Assembly (NCBI RefSeq): GCF_024055665.1
Contig: NZ_JAMXMC010000014.1
Coordinates: forward strand, 1-64,000
Direction: 5' to 3'
DNA: 64,000 bases
DNA from: Ideonella oryzae
Lineage (GTDB): Bacteria; Pseudomonadota; Gammaproteobacteria; Burkholderiales; Burkholderiaceae_C
In this document: positions 47,109 through 58,599 of the stretch, piece by piece
How positions within the stretch are numbered: the first letter of the stretch is position 1
Layout of the letters: each line of letters starts with the position of its first letter
Notes under the pieces: generated by a model
What the model saw: the letters and a program-made list of their open reading frames with translations, nothing else
What the model was told of the DNA's origin: nothing
Databases searched by the model: none
Position numbers and translations under genes: made by a program

Positions 47109-47726
47109 TCAGCGCGAAGCCGCCGGGGCCGCGCCGAAGTCCACCTTCGGCGGCTCGGCCAGTGCCTTCTCGTTGTCCACCGTGAAGTTGGGCTTCACTT
47201 CATAGTGGAACGCCATGGCCGTCAGGTTGGTCGGGAAGCTGCGGGCCAGCGTGTTGTAGTCGGCCACCGTCTTGATGTAGCGGTTGCGGGCCACGGTGAT
47301 GCGGTTCTCGGTGCCTTCCAGCTGCACCCGCAAATCCTGGAAGCCCTGGTTGGCCTTCAGGTTGGGGTAGTTCTCGCTCACCACCAGCAGGCGGCTCAGC
47401 GCGCTGCTGAGCTCGCCCTGGGCGGCCTGGAATTTCTGGAAAGCCTGCGGGTCGTTGATCAGCGCGGGCGTGGCCTGGATCGAAGTGGCCTTGGCCCGGG
47501 CTTCGATCACCCTGGTCAGGGTCTCCTGCTCGAAGTTGGCCTCGCCCTTGACGGTGGCCACCAGGTTGGGCACCAGATCGGCCCGGCGCTGGTACTGGTT
47601 CAGCACCTCGGACCAGTTGGCCTTGACGGCCTCGTCCTGGCGCTGAAATTCGTTGTAGCCGCAGCCCGACAGGCTCAGGCTGGCGGCCAGCACCAGGGTG
47701 GCGGCTCCAAGACGGCGGGTGTTCAT
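47109..47726 (-). CDS. lemA: LemA family lipoprotein
   Basis: A 205-residue lipoprotein. The lipobox LSGC follows a short signal peptide, and the rest is the LemA four-helix fold with [57 protein letters not shown] and the C-terminal [18 protein letters not shown]. The ATG at 47726 has GAGGAG nine bases upstream; an in-frame ATG at 47771 would remove the normal signal sequence. It is the first gene of the TPM operon. Despite the name it is unrelated to the Pseudomonas sensor kinase called LemA. Confidence 0.92.
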   Translation of the reverse strand: MNTRRLGAATLVLAASLSLSGCGYNEFQRQDEAVKANWSEVLNQYQRRADLVPNLVATVKGEANFEQETLTRVIEARAKATSIQATPALINDPQAFQKFQAAQGELSSALSRLLVVSENYPNLKANQGFQDLRVQLEGTENRITVARNRYIKTVADYNTLARSFPTNLTAMAFHYEVKPNFTVDNEKALAEPPKVDFGAAPAASR

Positions 47727-47834
47727 CGCAGCGTTTCTCCTCGTGTGCGGGATGCCCGGGATGGCGGGCAAACGTTTCAGAAAATGGGGGCGACGCGCGG
47801 CGCTTCAAGCAGAGGCGGCGGGGATAATCGCATC

Positions 47835-48929
47835 ATGTTCGCACCGCTGCTCAACGACACCTTCCTGCGCGCCTGCCTGCGCCAGCCGACGTCCCACACC
47901 CCCGTCTGGCTGATGCGCCAGGCCGGACGCTATCTGCCGGAATATTGCGCCACCCGCGCCAAGGCCGGCAGCTTCATGGGCCTGGCCACGAACGTGGACT
48001 ATGCCACCGAGGTGACGCTGCAGCCGCTGGAGCGTTACCCGCTGGATGCAGCCATCCTGTTCTCGGACATCCTGACCGTGCCCGACGCGATGGGCCTGGG
48101 CCTGTCCTTCCAGCAGGGCGAAGGCCCCCGCTTCGCCCAGGTGGTGCGGGACGAGGCCGCGGTGAACGCCCTTGCCGTGCCGGACATGGACAAGCTGCGC
48201 TACGTCTTTGACGCCGTCACCTCGATCCGCAAGGCACTGAACGGCCGCGTGCCGCTGATCGGCTTCTCTGGCAGCCCCTGGACGCTGGCCTGCTACATGG
48301 TCGAAGGCGGCGGGTCGGACGACTACCGGCAGGTCAAGACGCTGCTCTACAGCCGCCCGGACCTGATGCACCGCATCCTCCAGGTCAATGCCGACGCGGT
48401 GGCGCTCTACCTCAACACCCAGATCGACGCCGGCGCTCAGGCCGTGATGATCTTCGACAGCTGGGGCGGTGTGCTGGCCGATGGCGACTTCCAGGACTTC
48501 TCGCTGGCCTACACCCGGCGCGTGGTGCAGCAGCTGCGCCGCGAGAAGGATGGTCAGCGCATCCCGGTCATCGTCTTCACCAAGGGCGGCGGCCTGTGGC
48601 TGGAGGAGATTGCCGGCGTGGGCGCCGACGTGGTGGGGGTGGACTGGACGGTGAACCTGGCCCGCGCCCGCGCGGCCGTGGGCGACCATGTGGCCCTGCA
48701 GGGCAACCTGGATCCGACCATCCTGTTTGCCCCGCCCGCGGCCGTGCAGGCCCAGGCCGTGCGGCTGCTGGACAGCTTCGGCCGTCCGCAACGCACCGAC
48801 GGCCGCTGGGACGGCCACATCTTCAACCTGGGGCACGGCATCAGCCAGTTCACCCCGCCCGAGCATGTGGCCGCGCTGGTCGAGACGGTCCACGCCCACT
48901 CGCGCACCTTGCGGGCGCCTGCCGCCTGA
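47835..48929 (+). CDS. hemE: Uroporphyrinogen III decarboxylase
   Basis: A 364-residue cytoplasmic enzyme that removes four acetate carboxyls from uroporphyrinogen III to give coproporphyrinogen III in haem synthesis. The N-terminal [15 protein letters not shown] (substrate-binding Arg and the hallmark motif), [15 protein letters not shown] with the catalytic Asp, [19 protein letters not shown], and the C-terminal FNLGHGI with the conserved His are all present. The frame is open far upstream, but only the ATG at 47835 gives the conserved N-terminus. The neighbourhood hemE-priA is common in betaproteobacteria. Confidence 0.98.
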   Translation: MFAPLLNDTFLRACLRQPTSHTPVWLMRQAGRYLPEYCATRAKAGSFMGLATNVDYATEVTLQPLERYPLDAAILFSDILTVPDAMGLGLSFQQGEGPRFAQVVRDEAAVNALAVPDMDKLRYVFDAVTSIRKALNGRVPLIGFSGSPWTLACYMVEGGGSDDYRQVKTLLYSRPDLMHRILQVNADAVALYLNTQIDAGAQAVMIFDSWGGVLADGDFQDFSLAYTRRVVQQLRREKDGQRIPVIVFTKGGGLWLEEIAGVGADVVGVDWTVNLARARAAVGDHVALQGNLDPTILFAPPAAVQAQAVRLLDSFGRPQRTDGRWDGHIFNLGHGISQFTPPEHVAALVETVHAHSRTLRAPAA

Positions 48930-49031
48930 AAACGGTGCCTGGCGGCGCTTGCGTCAGGACAAACCCGCGCGAAATGGCGCCCCAAGTTGGTGGGGTGAGT
49001 GCTTGCTCAGTGCTTGACTTATCCCCATCTC

Positions 49032-49058
49032 CAGCGCAGCGAAACTCTTGCTGCGCTG
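49032..49058. repeat. Perfect 9-base inverted repeat upstream of priA
   Basis: CAGCGCAGC (49032-49040) and GCTGCGCTG (49050-49058) pair perfectly around a nine-base loop. It lies about 100 bases after hemE and has no T run, so it is either a hemE 3' hairpin that needs help to terminate or an operator. It begins five bases after a near-match DnaA box. Confidence 0.55.
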
Positions 49059-49209
49059 CGGAGGGGCGGTGGCGTGAATTCCTCAGGTCGTGCGTCGCAA
49101 GTGATTGTTTTCAAAGGAATTTTTTCATCGAGCTCCATCGATCGGTGGATGGGGATATCCCGAGTGCCCTTCGCGAGAGCAGCGTGGCACATGCGGGTTT
49201 CTCACAAAG

Positions 49210-49218
49210 TTATCCACA
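49210..49218 (+). promoter_or_regulatory. Consensus DnaA box upstream of priA
   Basis: TTATCCACA matches the DnaA-box consensus at all nine positions. It lies 106 bases before the priA start. One 9-mer can occur by chance, but a second site (TTATCCCCA, 49019-49027) differs at one position, and the flanking genes are replication-linked (priA, rep). Confidence 0.5.
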
Positions 49219-49323
49219 GAAATGCGGGCAAGTGGAAAAGCGTTTCTCAATCATGAACTTGGCGCCGATTCCTCATCAAAAGTCCTGGTGCCTGATGCAC
49301 TGCGGCAAGAAAGGCTTGGGCTG

Positions 49324-51486
<2,163 letters not shown>

Positions 51487-51490
51487 AATC

Positions 51491-51510
51491 CGGGCGGCAA
51501 CATCCGCCCG
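51491..51510. repeat. Hairpin between priA and rep
   Basis: CGGGCGG and CCGCCCG form a perfect seven-base stem with a six-base loop, five bases after the priA stop. No T run follows, so it may attenuate or protect the transcript rather than act as a full intrinsic terminator. Confidence 0.4.
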
Positions 51511-51550
51511 AGCCGCTGTCTCTCATCGCCGCCCCACACCGTCTTCGCCC

Positions 51551-53617
51551 ATGTCCTCTTCCGGTCCCAACACCCTGAACCCCGCCCAGATGGAGGCGGT
51601 GAACTACCTGCGGGGGCCCTGCCTGGTGCTGGCCGGCGCGGGCTCGGGCAAGACGCGGGTGATCACCCACAAGATCGCGCGGCTGCTGCAGGAGGGCCTG
51701 AGGCCCAAGCAGATCGCGGCCATCACCTTCACCAACAAGGCCGCACGCGAGATGCGCGAGCGAGCGCAGTCGCTGGTGGGGCCGCGCGCGGCCAAGGACC
51801 TGGCCATCAGCACCTTCCACTCGCTGGGCGTGCGCATGCTGCGCGAGGACGGCACCAAGCTAGGCCTGAAGGAGCAGTTCTCCATCCTGGACGCCGACGA
51901 CGTGCTGGGCGTGCTGCGCGATGCCGGCAGCTGCACCGACAACAAGATCGCCCGTCAGTGGCAGTGGACGATCAGCCTGTGGAAGAACCAGGGCATCAAC
52001 AGCAGCACCGCGCCCTCGGTGGCCAAGGACGACAACGAGCTGGTGGCCGCCAAGGTGATGCGGCTCTACGAGGAGCGGCTGGCGGCCTACCAGGCGGTGG
52101 ACTTCGACGACCTGATCAGTCTGCCGCTCAAGCTGCTGCAGACGAACGACGAGGCCCGCGCCAAGTGGCAGAACCAGTTCGGCCATGTGCTGGTGGACGA
52201 GTACCAGGACACCAACGCGGTGCAGTACGAACTGCTCAAGGCCCTGGTGGAGCACCCGGACGAGCGCCGCCACGGCCTGTTCACCGCGGTGGGCGACGAC
52301 GACCAGAGCATCTACGGCTGGCGTGGCGCGACGATCGAGAACCTCAAGCGCCTGCCCGAGGAGTTCCCCAACCTCAAAGTCATCCCGCTGGAGCAGAACT
52401 ACCGCTCCACCAGCGCCATCCTGCGCGCGGCCAACGAGGTGATCGGCCTGAACCCCAAGCTCTTTCCCAAGAAGCTGTGGAGCGACCTGGGCGAAGGCGA
52501 GCCGGTGCGGGTGGTCGAGTGCGACGGCGAGGAACACGAGGCCGAGCGGGCGGTCGCCCGGATCCAGGCCCTGCGGGCGCAGGACCCGCGCATCCAGTTC
52601 GCCGACTTCGCGATCCTCTACCGCGCCAACCACCAGGCCCGCATCTTCGAGCAGAAGCTGCGCATGGCCCAGATTCCCTACAAGGTCTCGGGTGGCCAGA
52701 GCTTCTTCGACAAGGCCGAGATCAAGGACCTGTGCGCCTGGCTGCGCCTCTTGGTGAACCAGGACGACGACCCGGCCTTCCTGCGCGCGGTGACCACGCC
52801 CAAGCGGGGCATCGGCCACCAGACGCTGGGCGCGCTGGGCGAGTTCTCCGGTCAGTGGAAGATGTCCATGTACGAGGCCCTGTTCGCGCAGAGCCTGTCG
52901 GCCAAGCTGTCGGCCAAGGCCATCGGCTCGCTGCACGAGTTCGGCCGCTACGTGAACGACCTGGAGTACAAGGCCCGCCACACCGTGGGCGGCGAGGACG
53001 CCAAGAAGTTGCTGATCGAGTGGCTCAAGGACATCGACTACGAGAAGCACCTCTTCGAGCACGAGGACAGCGAGAAGGTGGCCCAGGCGCGCTGGAGCAA
53101 TGTGCTGGACTTCGTGGACTGGGTGGCCAAGCGCTGTGGCGGCCAGATCCTGCAGGAGGGTGGCACCTTTGAGACCGAGAAGAAGAGCGTGCTGGAAGTG
53201 GCCCAGAGCATCAGCGTGATCCTGAGCCTGGCCGAGCGCGACGAGGGCCAGGACCAGGTGGTGCTGACCACGCTGCACGCCAGCAAGGGCCTGGAGTGGC
53301 CGCACGTCATCCTGGCCGGCGTCAACGAGGGGCTGCTGCCCTTCAAGGCCGACGAGGAGCAGATGACGCCCGAGCGGCTGCAGGAGGAGCGCCGCCTGAT
53401 GTATGTGGGCATCACCCGCGCCCAGCGCTCGCTGGTGGTCAGCACGCTGCGCCGGCGCAAGAAGGGCCGCGAGACCATCGCGGGCATCCCCAGCCGCTTT
53501 ATCGCCGAGATGAAGCTCCACGAGGCCGCGGGCCGCGAGGACCCCAAGGACCGCCTGAAGCGCCTGCGCGCCGAACTGGCCGCCAAGGCCGCCGCCGCGC
53601 CGCCTCCGGCGGCCTGA
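51551..53617 (+). CDS. rep: ATP-dependent DNA helicase Rep (UvrD/PcrA superfamily)
   Basis: A 688-residue superfamily 1A 3'-5' helicase. It begins LNPAQMEAVNYLRGPCLVLAGAGSGKTRVI (Q motif and Walker A at 29-35), with FTNKAAREMRERA, DEYQDT at 216-221 (Walker B), DDDQSIYGWRGA, LEQNYRST and the C-terminal VVLTTLHASKGLEWPHV and YVGITRAQ. The overall pattern and length favour Rep over UvrD, which is longer at the C-terminus. Rep helps forks pass bound proteins, fitting its place after priA. The start at 51551 removes a spurious extension into priA. Confidence 0.93.
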   Translation: MSSSGPNTLNPAQMEAVNYLRGPCLVLAGAGSGKTRVITHKIARLLQEGLRPKQIAAITFTNKAAREMRERAQSLVGPRAAKDLAISTFHSLGVRMLREDGTKLGLKEQFSILDADDVLGVLRDAGSCTDNKIARQWQWTISLWKNQGINSSTAPSVAKDDNELVAAKVMRLYEERLAAYQAVDFDDLISLPLKLLQTNDEARAKWQNQFGHVLVDEYQDTNAVQYELLKALVEHPDERRHGLFTAVGDDDQSIYGWRGATIENLKRLPEEFPNLKVIPLEQNYRSTSAILRAANEVIGLNPKLFPKKLWSDLGEGEPVRVVECDGEEHEAERAVARIQALRAQDPRIQFADFAILYRANHQARIFEQKLRMAQIPYKVSGGQSFFDKAEIKDLCAWLRLLVNQDDDPAFLRAVTTPKRGIGHQTLGALGEFSGQWKMSMYEALFAQSLSAKLSAKAIGSLHEFGRYVNDLEYKARHTVGGEDAKKLLIEWLKDIDYEKHLFEHEDSEKVAQARWSNVLDFVDWVAKRCGGQILQEGGTFETEKKSVLEVAQSISVILSLAERDEGQDQVVLTTLHASKGLEWPHVILAGVNEGLLPFKADEEQMTPERLQEERRLMYVGITRAQRSLVVSTLRRRKKGRETIAGIPSRFIAEMKLHEAAGREDPKDRLKRLRAELAAKAAAAPPPAA

Positions 53618-53623
53618 GCTCGT

Positions 53624-54115
53624 TCAGCCCAGCTCGGCCTTCAGGTAATGGGCGCCGGGCAGGGGGTTGAAGTAGTAGGGCGGAATCTCTTCGAAGCCCA
53701 GAGAGGCATAGAGCCCGCGCGCGGCCTCCATGTCGTCCAGCGTGTCCAGCAGCATGGCCGAGTAGCCGGCCTGGGTGGCCTGGTCCATCAGCGCCTGGGC
53801 CAGCAGCCGGCCCAGGCCGAAGCGGCGGAAGGCCCTGCGCACGAACAGCCGCTTCATTTCGCAGGCGTTGGCGTAGTCCACGTCGGGCAGCGGGCGGAAG
53901 GCGCCGCAGCCGGCCAGCTCGCCATCGACATAGGCCAGCAGCAGGTGGCCATGCGGTGGGGCATAGTCGCCCGGCAGGGCGGCCAGCTCGGCCTCGAAAT
54001 CCTGGAAGCCCAGGTCCACGCCCAGGGTCTGGGCGTATTCGGTGAAGACGACCCGGACCTGTGCCAGGGCGGCGTCTCCGTCGGGGGGCGTCAGCTGTAT
54101 CTCAGGGGTGTCCAT
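53624..54115 (-). CDS. GNAT family N-acetyltransferase
   Basis: A 163-residue protein with the GNAT fold. Motif A reads MKRLFVRRAFRRFGLGRLLAQALMDQA (the acetyl-CoA pyrophosphate loop), and motif B is near MLLDTLDDMEAARGLYASLGFEEIPPYYFNPLPGA. Such single-domain GNATs acetylate amino groups on small molecules or proteins; the substrate cannot be inferred. It converges on rep with only a six-base gap. Confidence 0.88.
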   Translation of the reverse strand: MDTPEIQLTPPDGDAALAQVRVVFTEYAQTLGVDLGFQDFEAELAALPGDYAPPHGHLLLAYVDGELAGCGAFRPLPDVDYANACEMKRLFVRRAFRRFGLGRLLAQALMDQATQAGYSAMLLDTLDDMEAARGLYASLGFEEIPPYYFNPLPGAHYLKAELG

Positions 54116-54170
54116 CGCCAGCGGGCGAAGTGGCGGGACCGACAGTCTAGCGGCAGGACGCCCAGCCTGC

Positions 54171-54863
54171 TCAGCCGCCCAGCCGGGCCACCCACACGGC
54201 CCCGCCCGCGCACAGGCCCAGCAGGGCCAGCGCTGCCAGGCGGCTGAGGGCGTTGTCGCGGCTGGCCGGTGTGCCGGCGGGCAGGGTCTGGTCGCCGGTC
54301 AGCATCGGCCGCACCAGGTCGTGCCTCTTCACCAGCCGGTGGAGCACGATGGCCACCACATGCAGGCCCACCAGTGCCAGCAGCAGGGTCTGACCGGTGC
54401 CCTTGTGCCAGCGGGTGCCCCAACTGGCCCAGTCCTCGGGCACCAGGGCGTTGAGCGGGCCCACGGTGGCGATCTCGTCATCGGCCACCAGGCCGGTGGC
54501 CACCTGCAGGGCCAGCACGGTCAACAGGGCCAGCACGGACCAGGCGCCCAGCGGGTTGTGGCCGGCCTGTGCCGGCCATTGCCCGCGCAGGTAGCGCCAC
54601 ACGGTGAGGGGCCCCCGCACGAAGCTGGCAAAGCGCGACCAGCGTCCGCCCACCAGGCCCCACACCAGGCGGAAGGCCACCAACGCCCCCGTGGCCAAGC
54701 CCAGCCGCAGATGCCAGTCCATGGCGTTGCCACCCACCTTGCCCGTCACGAACAACGCCACCACCGCGGCCAGCAGGCCCCAGTGGAACAGGCGCGTCGG
54801 CAGATCCCAGACGCGGACCGGCGCGGTGACCGCCTGGGGCGTGGTGGCGGGCGAGGCAGTCAT
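54171..54863 (-). CDS. Cytochrome b561-type membrane protein
   Basis: A 230-residue di-haem membrane protein with four transmembrane helices plus a C-terminal hydrophobic segment. Candidate haem ligands are in TRLFHWGLLA, DWHLRLGLATG and HKGTGQTLLLALVGLHVVAIVLHRL. It should pass electrons between the quinone pool and a periplasmic acceptor. It is divergent from the cytochrome c' gene across 187 bases; b561-plus-c' pairs occur in other proteobacteria, and the two may exchange electrons. Confidence 0.88.
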   Translation of the reverse strand: MTASPATTPQAVTAPVRVWDLPTRLFHWGLLAAVVALFVTGKVGGNAMDWHLRLGLATGALVAFRLVWGLVGGRWSRFASFVRGPLTVWRYLRGQWPAQAGHNPLGAWSVLALLTVLALQVATGLVADDEIATVGPLNALVPEDWASWGTRWHKGTGQTLLLALVGLHVVAIVLHRLVKRHDLVRPMLTGDQTLPAGTPASRDNALSRLAALALLGLCAGGAVWVARLGG

Positions 54864-55050
54864 TCAGAACTCCTGGGCGGTGGTTGGGTCAGGATGCGAA
54901 CCATACCGCGTGTTGGCGGCCACCGGTGTGCGGTGGGACACGGCGTGCGGTCAGGGCTTGCCTACACTTGGGCTGCGCCCGGGGGTCTGCTCGGGCGGTT
55001 CCCTGGATGTCACACGGGCCGACCTCGGCCCATCCACTTGGAGGAAATGC

Positions 55051-55503
55051 ATGAGAAAAGCCGTCGCCATCACCGCAGCCACCCTGGCCCTGTTCGCCGC
55101 CCTTCCTGCGGCCGCGCAGTTCGCCAAGCCGACCGACGCGGTCAAGTACCGCGAGGCGGCCTTCAAGCTGATGGCCAACCACTTCGGGCGGATCAATGCC
55201 ATGGCCCAGGGCAAGGTGCCGTTCGACGCCAAGGCCGCCCAGGCCAATGCCGAGGTGCTGAACATGCTGGCCAAGCTGCCTTGGGACGCCTTTCCTGCAG
55301 GCTCCAACGTCGGCAACACCGAGGCCAAGCCCGAGGTCTGGAGCCAGCCCGACAAGTTCAAGTCCGGCGCCCAGCTGCTGATCGACAACGTGGCCAAGCT
55401 GGATGCCGCCGCCAAGGCCGGCAACCTCGATCAGATCAAGGCCGCCGCCGGTGAGGTGGGCAAGTCCTGCAAGGCCTGCCACGAGACCTTCAAGAAGGAC
55501 TGA
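55051..55503 (+). CDS. Cytochrome c'
   Basis: A 150-residue periplasmic protein with a signal peptide (about 1-22, LFAALPAAAQ) and a four-helix bundle. The haem site CKACH (Cys140, Cys143, His144) lies at the very C-terminus, as in all cytochromes c'. These proteins bind NO and CO at a five-coordinate haem and protect against nitrosative stress. A GGAGG site lies before the ATG. Its stop codon abuts the stop of the convergent uup gene (TGATCA). Confidence 0.95.
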   Translation: MRKAVAITAATLALFAALPAAAQFAKPTDAVKYREAAFKLMANHFGRINAMAQGKVPFDAKAAQANAEVLNMLAKLPWDAFPAGSNVGNTEAKPEVWSQPDKFKSGAQLLIDNVAKLDAAAKAGNLDQIKAAAGEVGKSCKACHETFKKD

Positions 55504-57408
55504 TCAGGCGCGCTGGCCCAGCGTTTCCCAGCGTTCGAGCAGGGCCATGAGTTCCTCCTCGATCTTGCTGTGGCGCTGGGTCACCTCTGCCACACGCTGC
55601 GGCGGTTGGGTGTAGAAGCCGCTGTCGGCCAGCAGGCCGGCCAGTTCGGCCTGCTCGGCTTCCAGGGCCTCGATCTTGCCGGGCAGCTCGTCGAACTCGC
55701 GCTGTTCCTTGTAGCTGAGCTTGCGCTTGGGCTCGGCCGGCGTGGTCGCCGGGACGGCGACCGGTGCGGGGGGCGGTGCTGGCGCGGCCAAAGCGGCCGC
55801 CTTGGCCGCGGCCTTTTGAGCGGCGTCCTGCGCGGCCGCGCTGCGGGCCGACTGGGCCTGCCAGTCGCTGATGCCGCCTTCGTACTCGCGCCACAGGCCG
55901 CCGCCTTCAGCCACCAGGGTGCTGGTCACCACGTTGTCGACGAAGCGCCGGTCGTGGCTGACCAGGAAGACGGTGCCGTCGTAGTCCTGCAGCAGTTCCT
56001 CCAGCATCTCCAGCGTCTCGATGTCGAGGTCGTTGGTCGGCTCGTCCAGCACCAGCACATTGGCCGGGCGGGCGAACAGCCGGGCCAGCAGCAGGCGGTT
56101 GCGCTCGCCGCCCGACAGGCTCTTGACCGGCGAGTGGGCCCGGGCCGGCGAGAACAGGAAGTCGCCCAGGTAGCTCATCACGTGCTTGCGCTGGTTGCCG
56201 ATCTCGATCCACTCGCTGCCGGGGCTGATGGTGTCGGCCAGCGTGGCCTCGGGGTTGAGCACCTCGCGCATCTGGTCGAAGTAGGCGACCTCGACGCGGC
56301 TGCCCTGGCGCACCGTGCCGCTGTCGGGGGCCAACTGACCCAGGATCAGCTTGAGCAGCGTGGTCTTGCCCGCGCCGTTGGGGCCGATCAGGCCGATCTT
56401 GTCCCCGCGCAGCACGGTGGTGGAGAAGTGGCTCACCACCGTCTTGTCGCCGAAGGCCTTGCTCACGTCTTCCAGCTCGGCCACGATCTTGCCGCTGGCG
56501 CTGCCGGTGTCCACATCCAGCCGCACCTTGCCGACCACGTCGCGCCGCGCGGCACGGGTTTCGCGCAGCTTCTCCAGCCGGGCGATGCGGGCCACGCTGC
56601 GGGTGCGCCGGGCCTCCACGCCCTTGCGGATCCAGACCTCCTCCTGGGCCAGCAGTTTGTCGGCGCGGGCATTCTGCAGCGCCTCGGCCTCCAGCTCACG
56701 CTGCTTGGCCGCCTCGAAGGCGGCGAAGTTGCCGGGGTAGCTGCGCAGCTGGCCGCGGTCCAGTTCGATGATGCGGGTGGTCACCGCGTCCAGGAAGGCC
56801 CGGTCGTGGGTGATCAGCAGCAGCGCGCCGCGAAAGTTGTTGAGCAGGCTGGCCAGCCAGTCGATGGCGTCCAGGTCCAGGTGGTTGGTGGGCTCGTCCA
56901 GCAGCAGCACGTCGGGTGTGGCCACCAGGGCGCGTGCCAGGGCCACACGCTTGCGCCAGCCGCCCGACAGGGCGTCGATCCGGGCCTGCGGGTCCAGCTC
57001 CAGGCGCTGCAGGGCTTCGTCCACCCGCTGCTCCCAGTTCCAGCCATCGAGGGCTTCCAGCCGGGTCTGCAGCGCGTCCAGATCCTCGCCGGGGGCGTGG
57101 TTCTCGTAGCGATCGCGCACGGCTTTGGCTTCGGCCACGCCCTCGCTGACCACCTCGAACACGGTGGCGCCCGGCTGCAGGAAGGGCTCCTGCGGCACAT
57201 ATTCGCGGCGCACGCCACTCTGCACCTGCAGCAGGCCGTCGTCGGGCTTCTCCAGCCCGGCCAGGATCTTCAGCAGCGAGCTCTTGCCAGCGCCGTTGCG
57301 GCCGATCAGGCCGATGCGTTCGCCGTTGTCCAGCGAGAGGTCCGCCCCATCGAGCAAGGGCACGTGGCCGAAGGCGAGGTGGGCTTGGGTGAGGGTGAGC
57401 AATGCCAT
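55504..57408 (-). CDS. uup: ABC-F ATPase of the Uup family
   Basis: A 634-residue protein with two ABC domains and no membrane segments. The first Walker A is GRNGAGKS at 36-43 with signature LSGGWRKRV; the second reads GPNGAGKTT with LSGGERNRLL and DEPTNDLD. A C-terminal region of about 100 residues forms the Uup coiled coil (YKEQREFDELPGKIEALEAEQAEL). ABC-F proteins act on ribosomes; Uup affects 50S assembly and transposon excision. Convergent with cytochrome c' with no gap. Confidence 0.93.
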   Translation of the reverse strand: MALLTLTQAHLAFGHVPLLDGADLSLDNGERIGLIGRNGAGKSSLLKILAGLEKPDDGLLQVQSGVRREYVPQEPFLQPGATVFEVVSEGVAEAKAVRDRYENHAPGEDLDALQTRLEALDGWNWEQRVDEALQRLELDPQARIDALSGGWRKRVALARALVATPDVLLLDEPTNHLDLDAIDWLASLLNNFRGALLLITHDRAFLDAVTTRIIELDRGQLRSYPGNFAAFEAAKQRELEAEALQNARADKLLAQEEVWIRKGVEARRTRSVARIARLEKLRETRAARRDVVGKVRLDVDTGSASGKIVAELEDVSKAFGDKTVVSHFSTTVLRGDKIGLIGPNGAGKTTLLKLILGQLAPDSGTVRQGSRVEVAYFDQMREVLNPEATLADTISPGSEWIEIGNQRKHVMSYLGDFLFSPARAHSPVKSLSGGERNRLLLARLFARPANVLVLDEPTNDLDIETLEMLEELLQDYDGTVFLVSHDRRFVDNVVTSTLVAEGGGLWREYEGGISDWQAQSARSAAAQDAAQKAAAKAAALAAPAPPPAPVAVPATTPAEPKRKLSYKEQREFDELPGKIEALEAEQAELAGLLADSGFYTQPPQRVAEVTQRHSKIEEELMALLERWETLGQRA

Positions 57409-57471
57409 GGCGCGATTGTCCCCTCTGCGCTCCTTCTGCGCCGGCTGCCTGCGGGCCGCGCCGATTTCATG

Positions 57472-58434
57472 TCAGCGCGCGGCCACGGCGGCCTCCAGCG
57501 CGTCGACGAAGCAGGCCGCCACGTCGAAGCCGGTCTGGTCGGTGATCTCCTGGAAGCAGGTCGGGCTGGTGACGTTGATCTCGGTGAGGCGGTCGCCGAT
57601 CACGTCCAGGCCCACCAGCAGCAGACCACGCGCGGCCAGCACCGGGCCCAGGGCCTCGGCGATGGCCCGGTCGCTGTCGGACAGGGGCTGGGCCACGCCC
57701 TTGCCGCCGGCCGCCAGGTTGCCGCGGATCTCGCTGCCCTGCGGGATGCGGGCCAGGCAGAAGGGCACCGGCTGGCCACCGATGACCAGCACGCGCTTGT
57801 CGCCGTGCACGATCTCGGGCACGTAGCGCTGCACCATCACCGTCTGCGCGCCGTCGCGGTTGAGGGTTTCGATAATGCTGCCCAGGTTCAGGCCGTCCTC
57901 GCGCACGCGGAAGATGCCCATGCCGCCCATGCCGTCCAGCGGCTTGAGGATGATGTCGTGGTGCTCGGCGTGGAAGGCGCGGATGGCCGCCGCGCTGCGG
58001 GTGACCAGGGTGGGCGAGGTGAACTGCGGGAACTCGAGGATGGCGAGCTTTTCCGGGTGGTCGCGCAGCGCCTGGGGCGAGTTGAAGACCCGCGCGCCTT
58101 CGGCTTCGGCCCGGCCGAGCAGGTGGGTGGCGTAGAAATACTCGCTGTCGAAGGGCGGGTCCTTGCGCATGATGACCGCGTCGAAGGCCGCCAGGGCTTC
58201 GCTGCCCTCGCCCGCCACGGTGTACCAGTCCTTCACACCGGCCCCCGAGCGGCCGGTCAGGGCGAGGGCCTGAATGTGGGCGCTGACTTTCCCGCCGGTG
58301 ACCCAGGACAGGTCCTCGGGCCCGCAGTGGTGCAGGCTGTGGCCGCGCCGGGCGGCTTCGCGCATCATCGCGAAGGTCGAGTCCTTGTGCGTCTTGAAGG
58401 TGGACAGGGGGTCGGCAACGAACAGGAGTTTCAT
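57472..58434 (-). CDS. gshB: Glutathione synthetase
   Basis: A 320-residue ATP-grasp enzyme that joins glycine to gamma-glutamylcysteine. The N-terminal KLLFVADPLSTFKTHKDSTFAMMREAARRGH, then RKDPPFDSEYFYAT, KPLDGMGGMGIFRV (the Gly-rich ATP loop) and the C-terminal GLDVIGDRLTEINVTSPT with metal ligands are conserved. It follows 63 bases from the uup start on the same strand. Confidence 0.96.
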   Translation of the reverse strand: MKLLFVADPLSTFKTHKDSTFAMMREAARRGHSLHHCGPEDLSWVTGGKVSAHIQALALTGRSGAGVKDWYTVAGEGSEALAAFDAVIMRKDPPFDSEYFYATHLLGRAEAEGARVFNSPQALRDHPEKLAILEFPQFTSPTLVTRSAAAIRAFHAEHHDIILKPLDGMGGMGIFRVREDGLNLGSIIETLNRDGAQTVMVQRYVPEIVHGDKRVLVIGGQPVPFCLARIPQGSEIRGNLAAGGKGVAQPLSDSDRAIAEALGPVLAARGLLLVGLDVIGDRLTEINVTSPTCFQEITDQTGFDVAACFVDALEAAVAAR

Positions 58435-58599
58435 GGCGCGGGGCGACGGTCAGAAAGCGCCAGTGTGCCCTGAAGCTGCGGGCCGTGCCGCAACCAGGGT
58501 GTCACGTTTGTTCACGTGTTGAGGTGCCTCCGGTCAGCGCAAAGGCCGGGACCGGCGTTACATCTTCACCGCGATCCGATCCATTTCACAGGACACGTC

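Larger units (their letters stand above)
48930..49323. other. Intergenic region between hemE and priA
   Basis: These 394 bases hold no credible gene. They contain a near-match DnaA box (TTATCCCCA, 49019-49027), a perfect 9-base inverted repeat at 49032-49058, a T/A-rich patch at about 49102-49128, and a perfect DnaA box at 49210-49218. The priA promoter should lie here, but I could not place convincing -35 and -10 boxes; TTGACT at 49014-49019 lacks a matching -10. Confidence 0.6.

Noticed and set aside
48930-49323. Chromosomal origin (oriC)
   Set aside because: Only one perfect and one near DnaA box, no dnaA or dnaN, and a limited AT-rich stretch. The boxes are reported as possible regulatory sites only.
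55570-58473. A 967-residue forward frame opposite uup and gshB
   Set aside because: Both reverse-strand genes carry full family motifs; the forward frame has none and its composition is that of a shadow.
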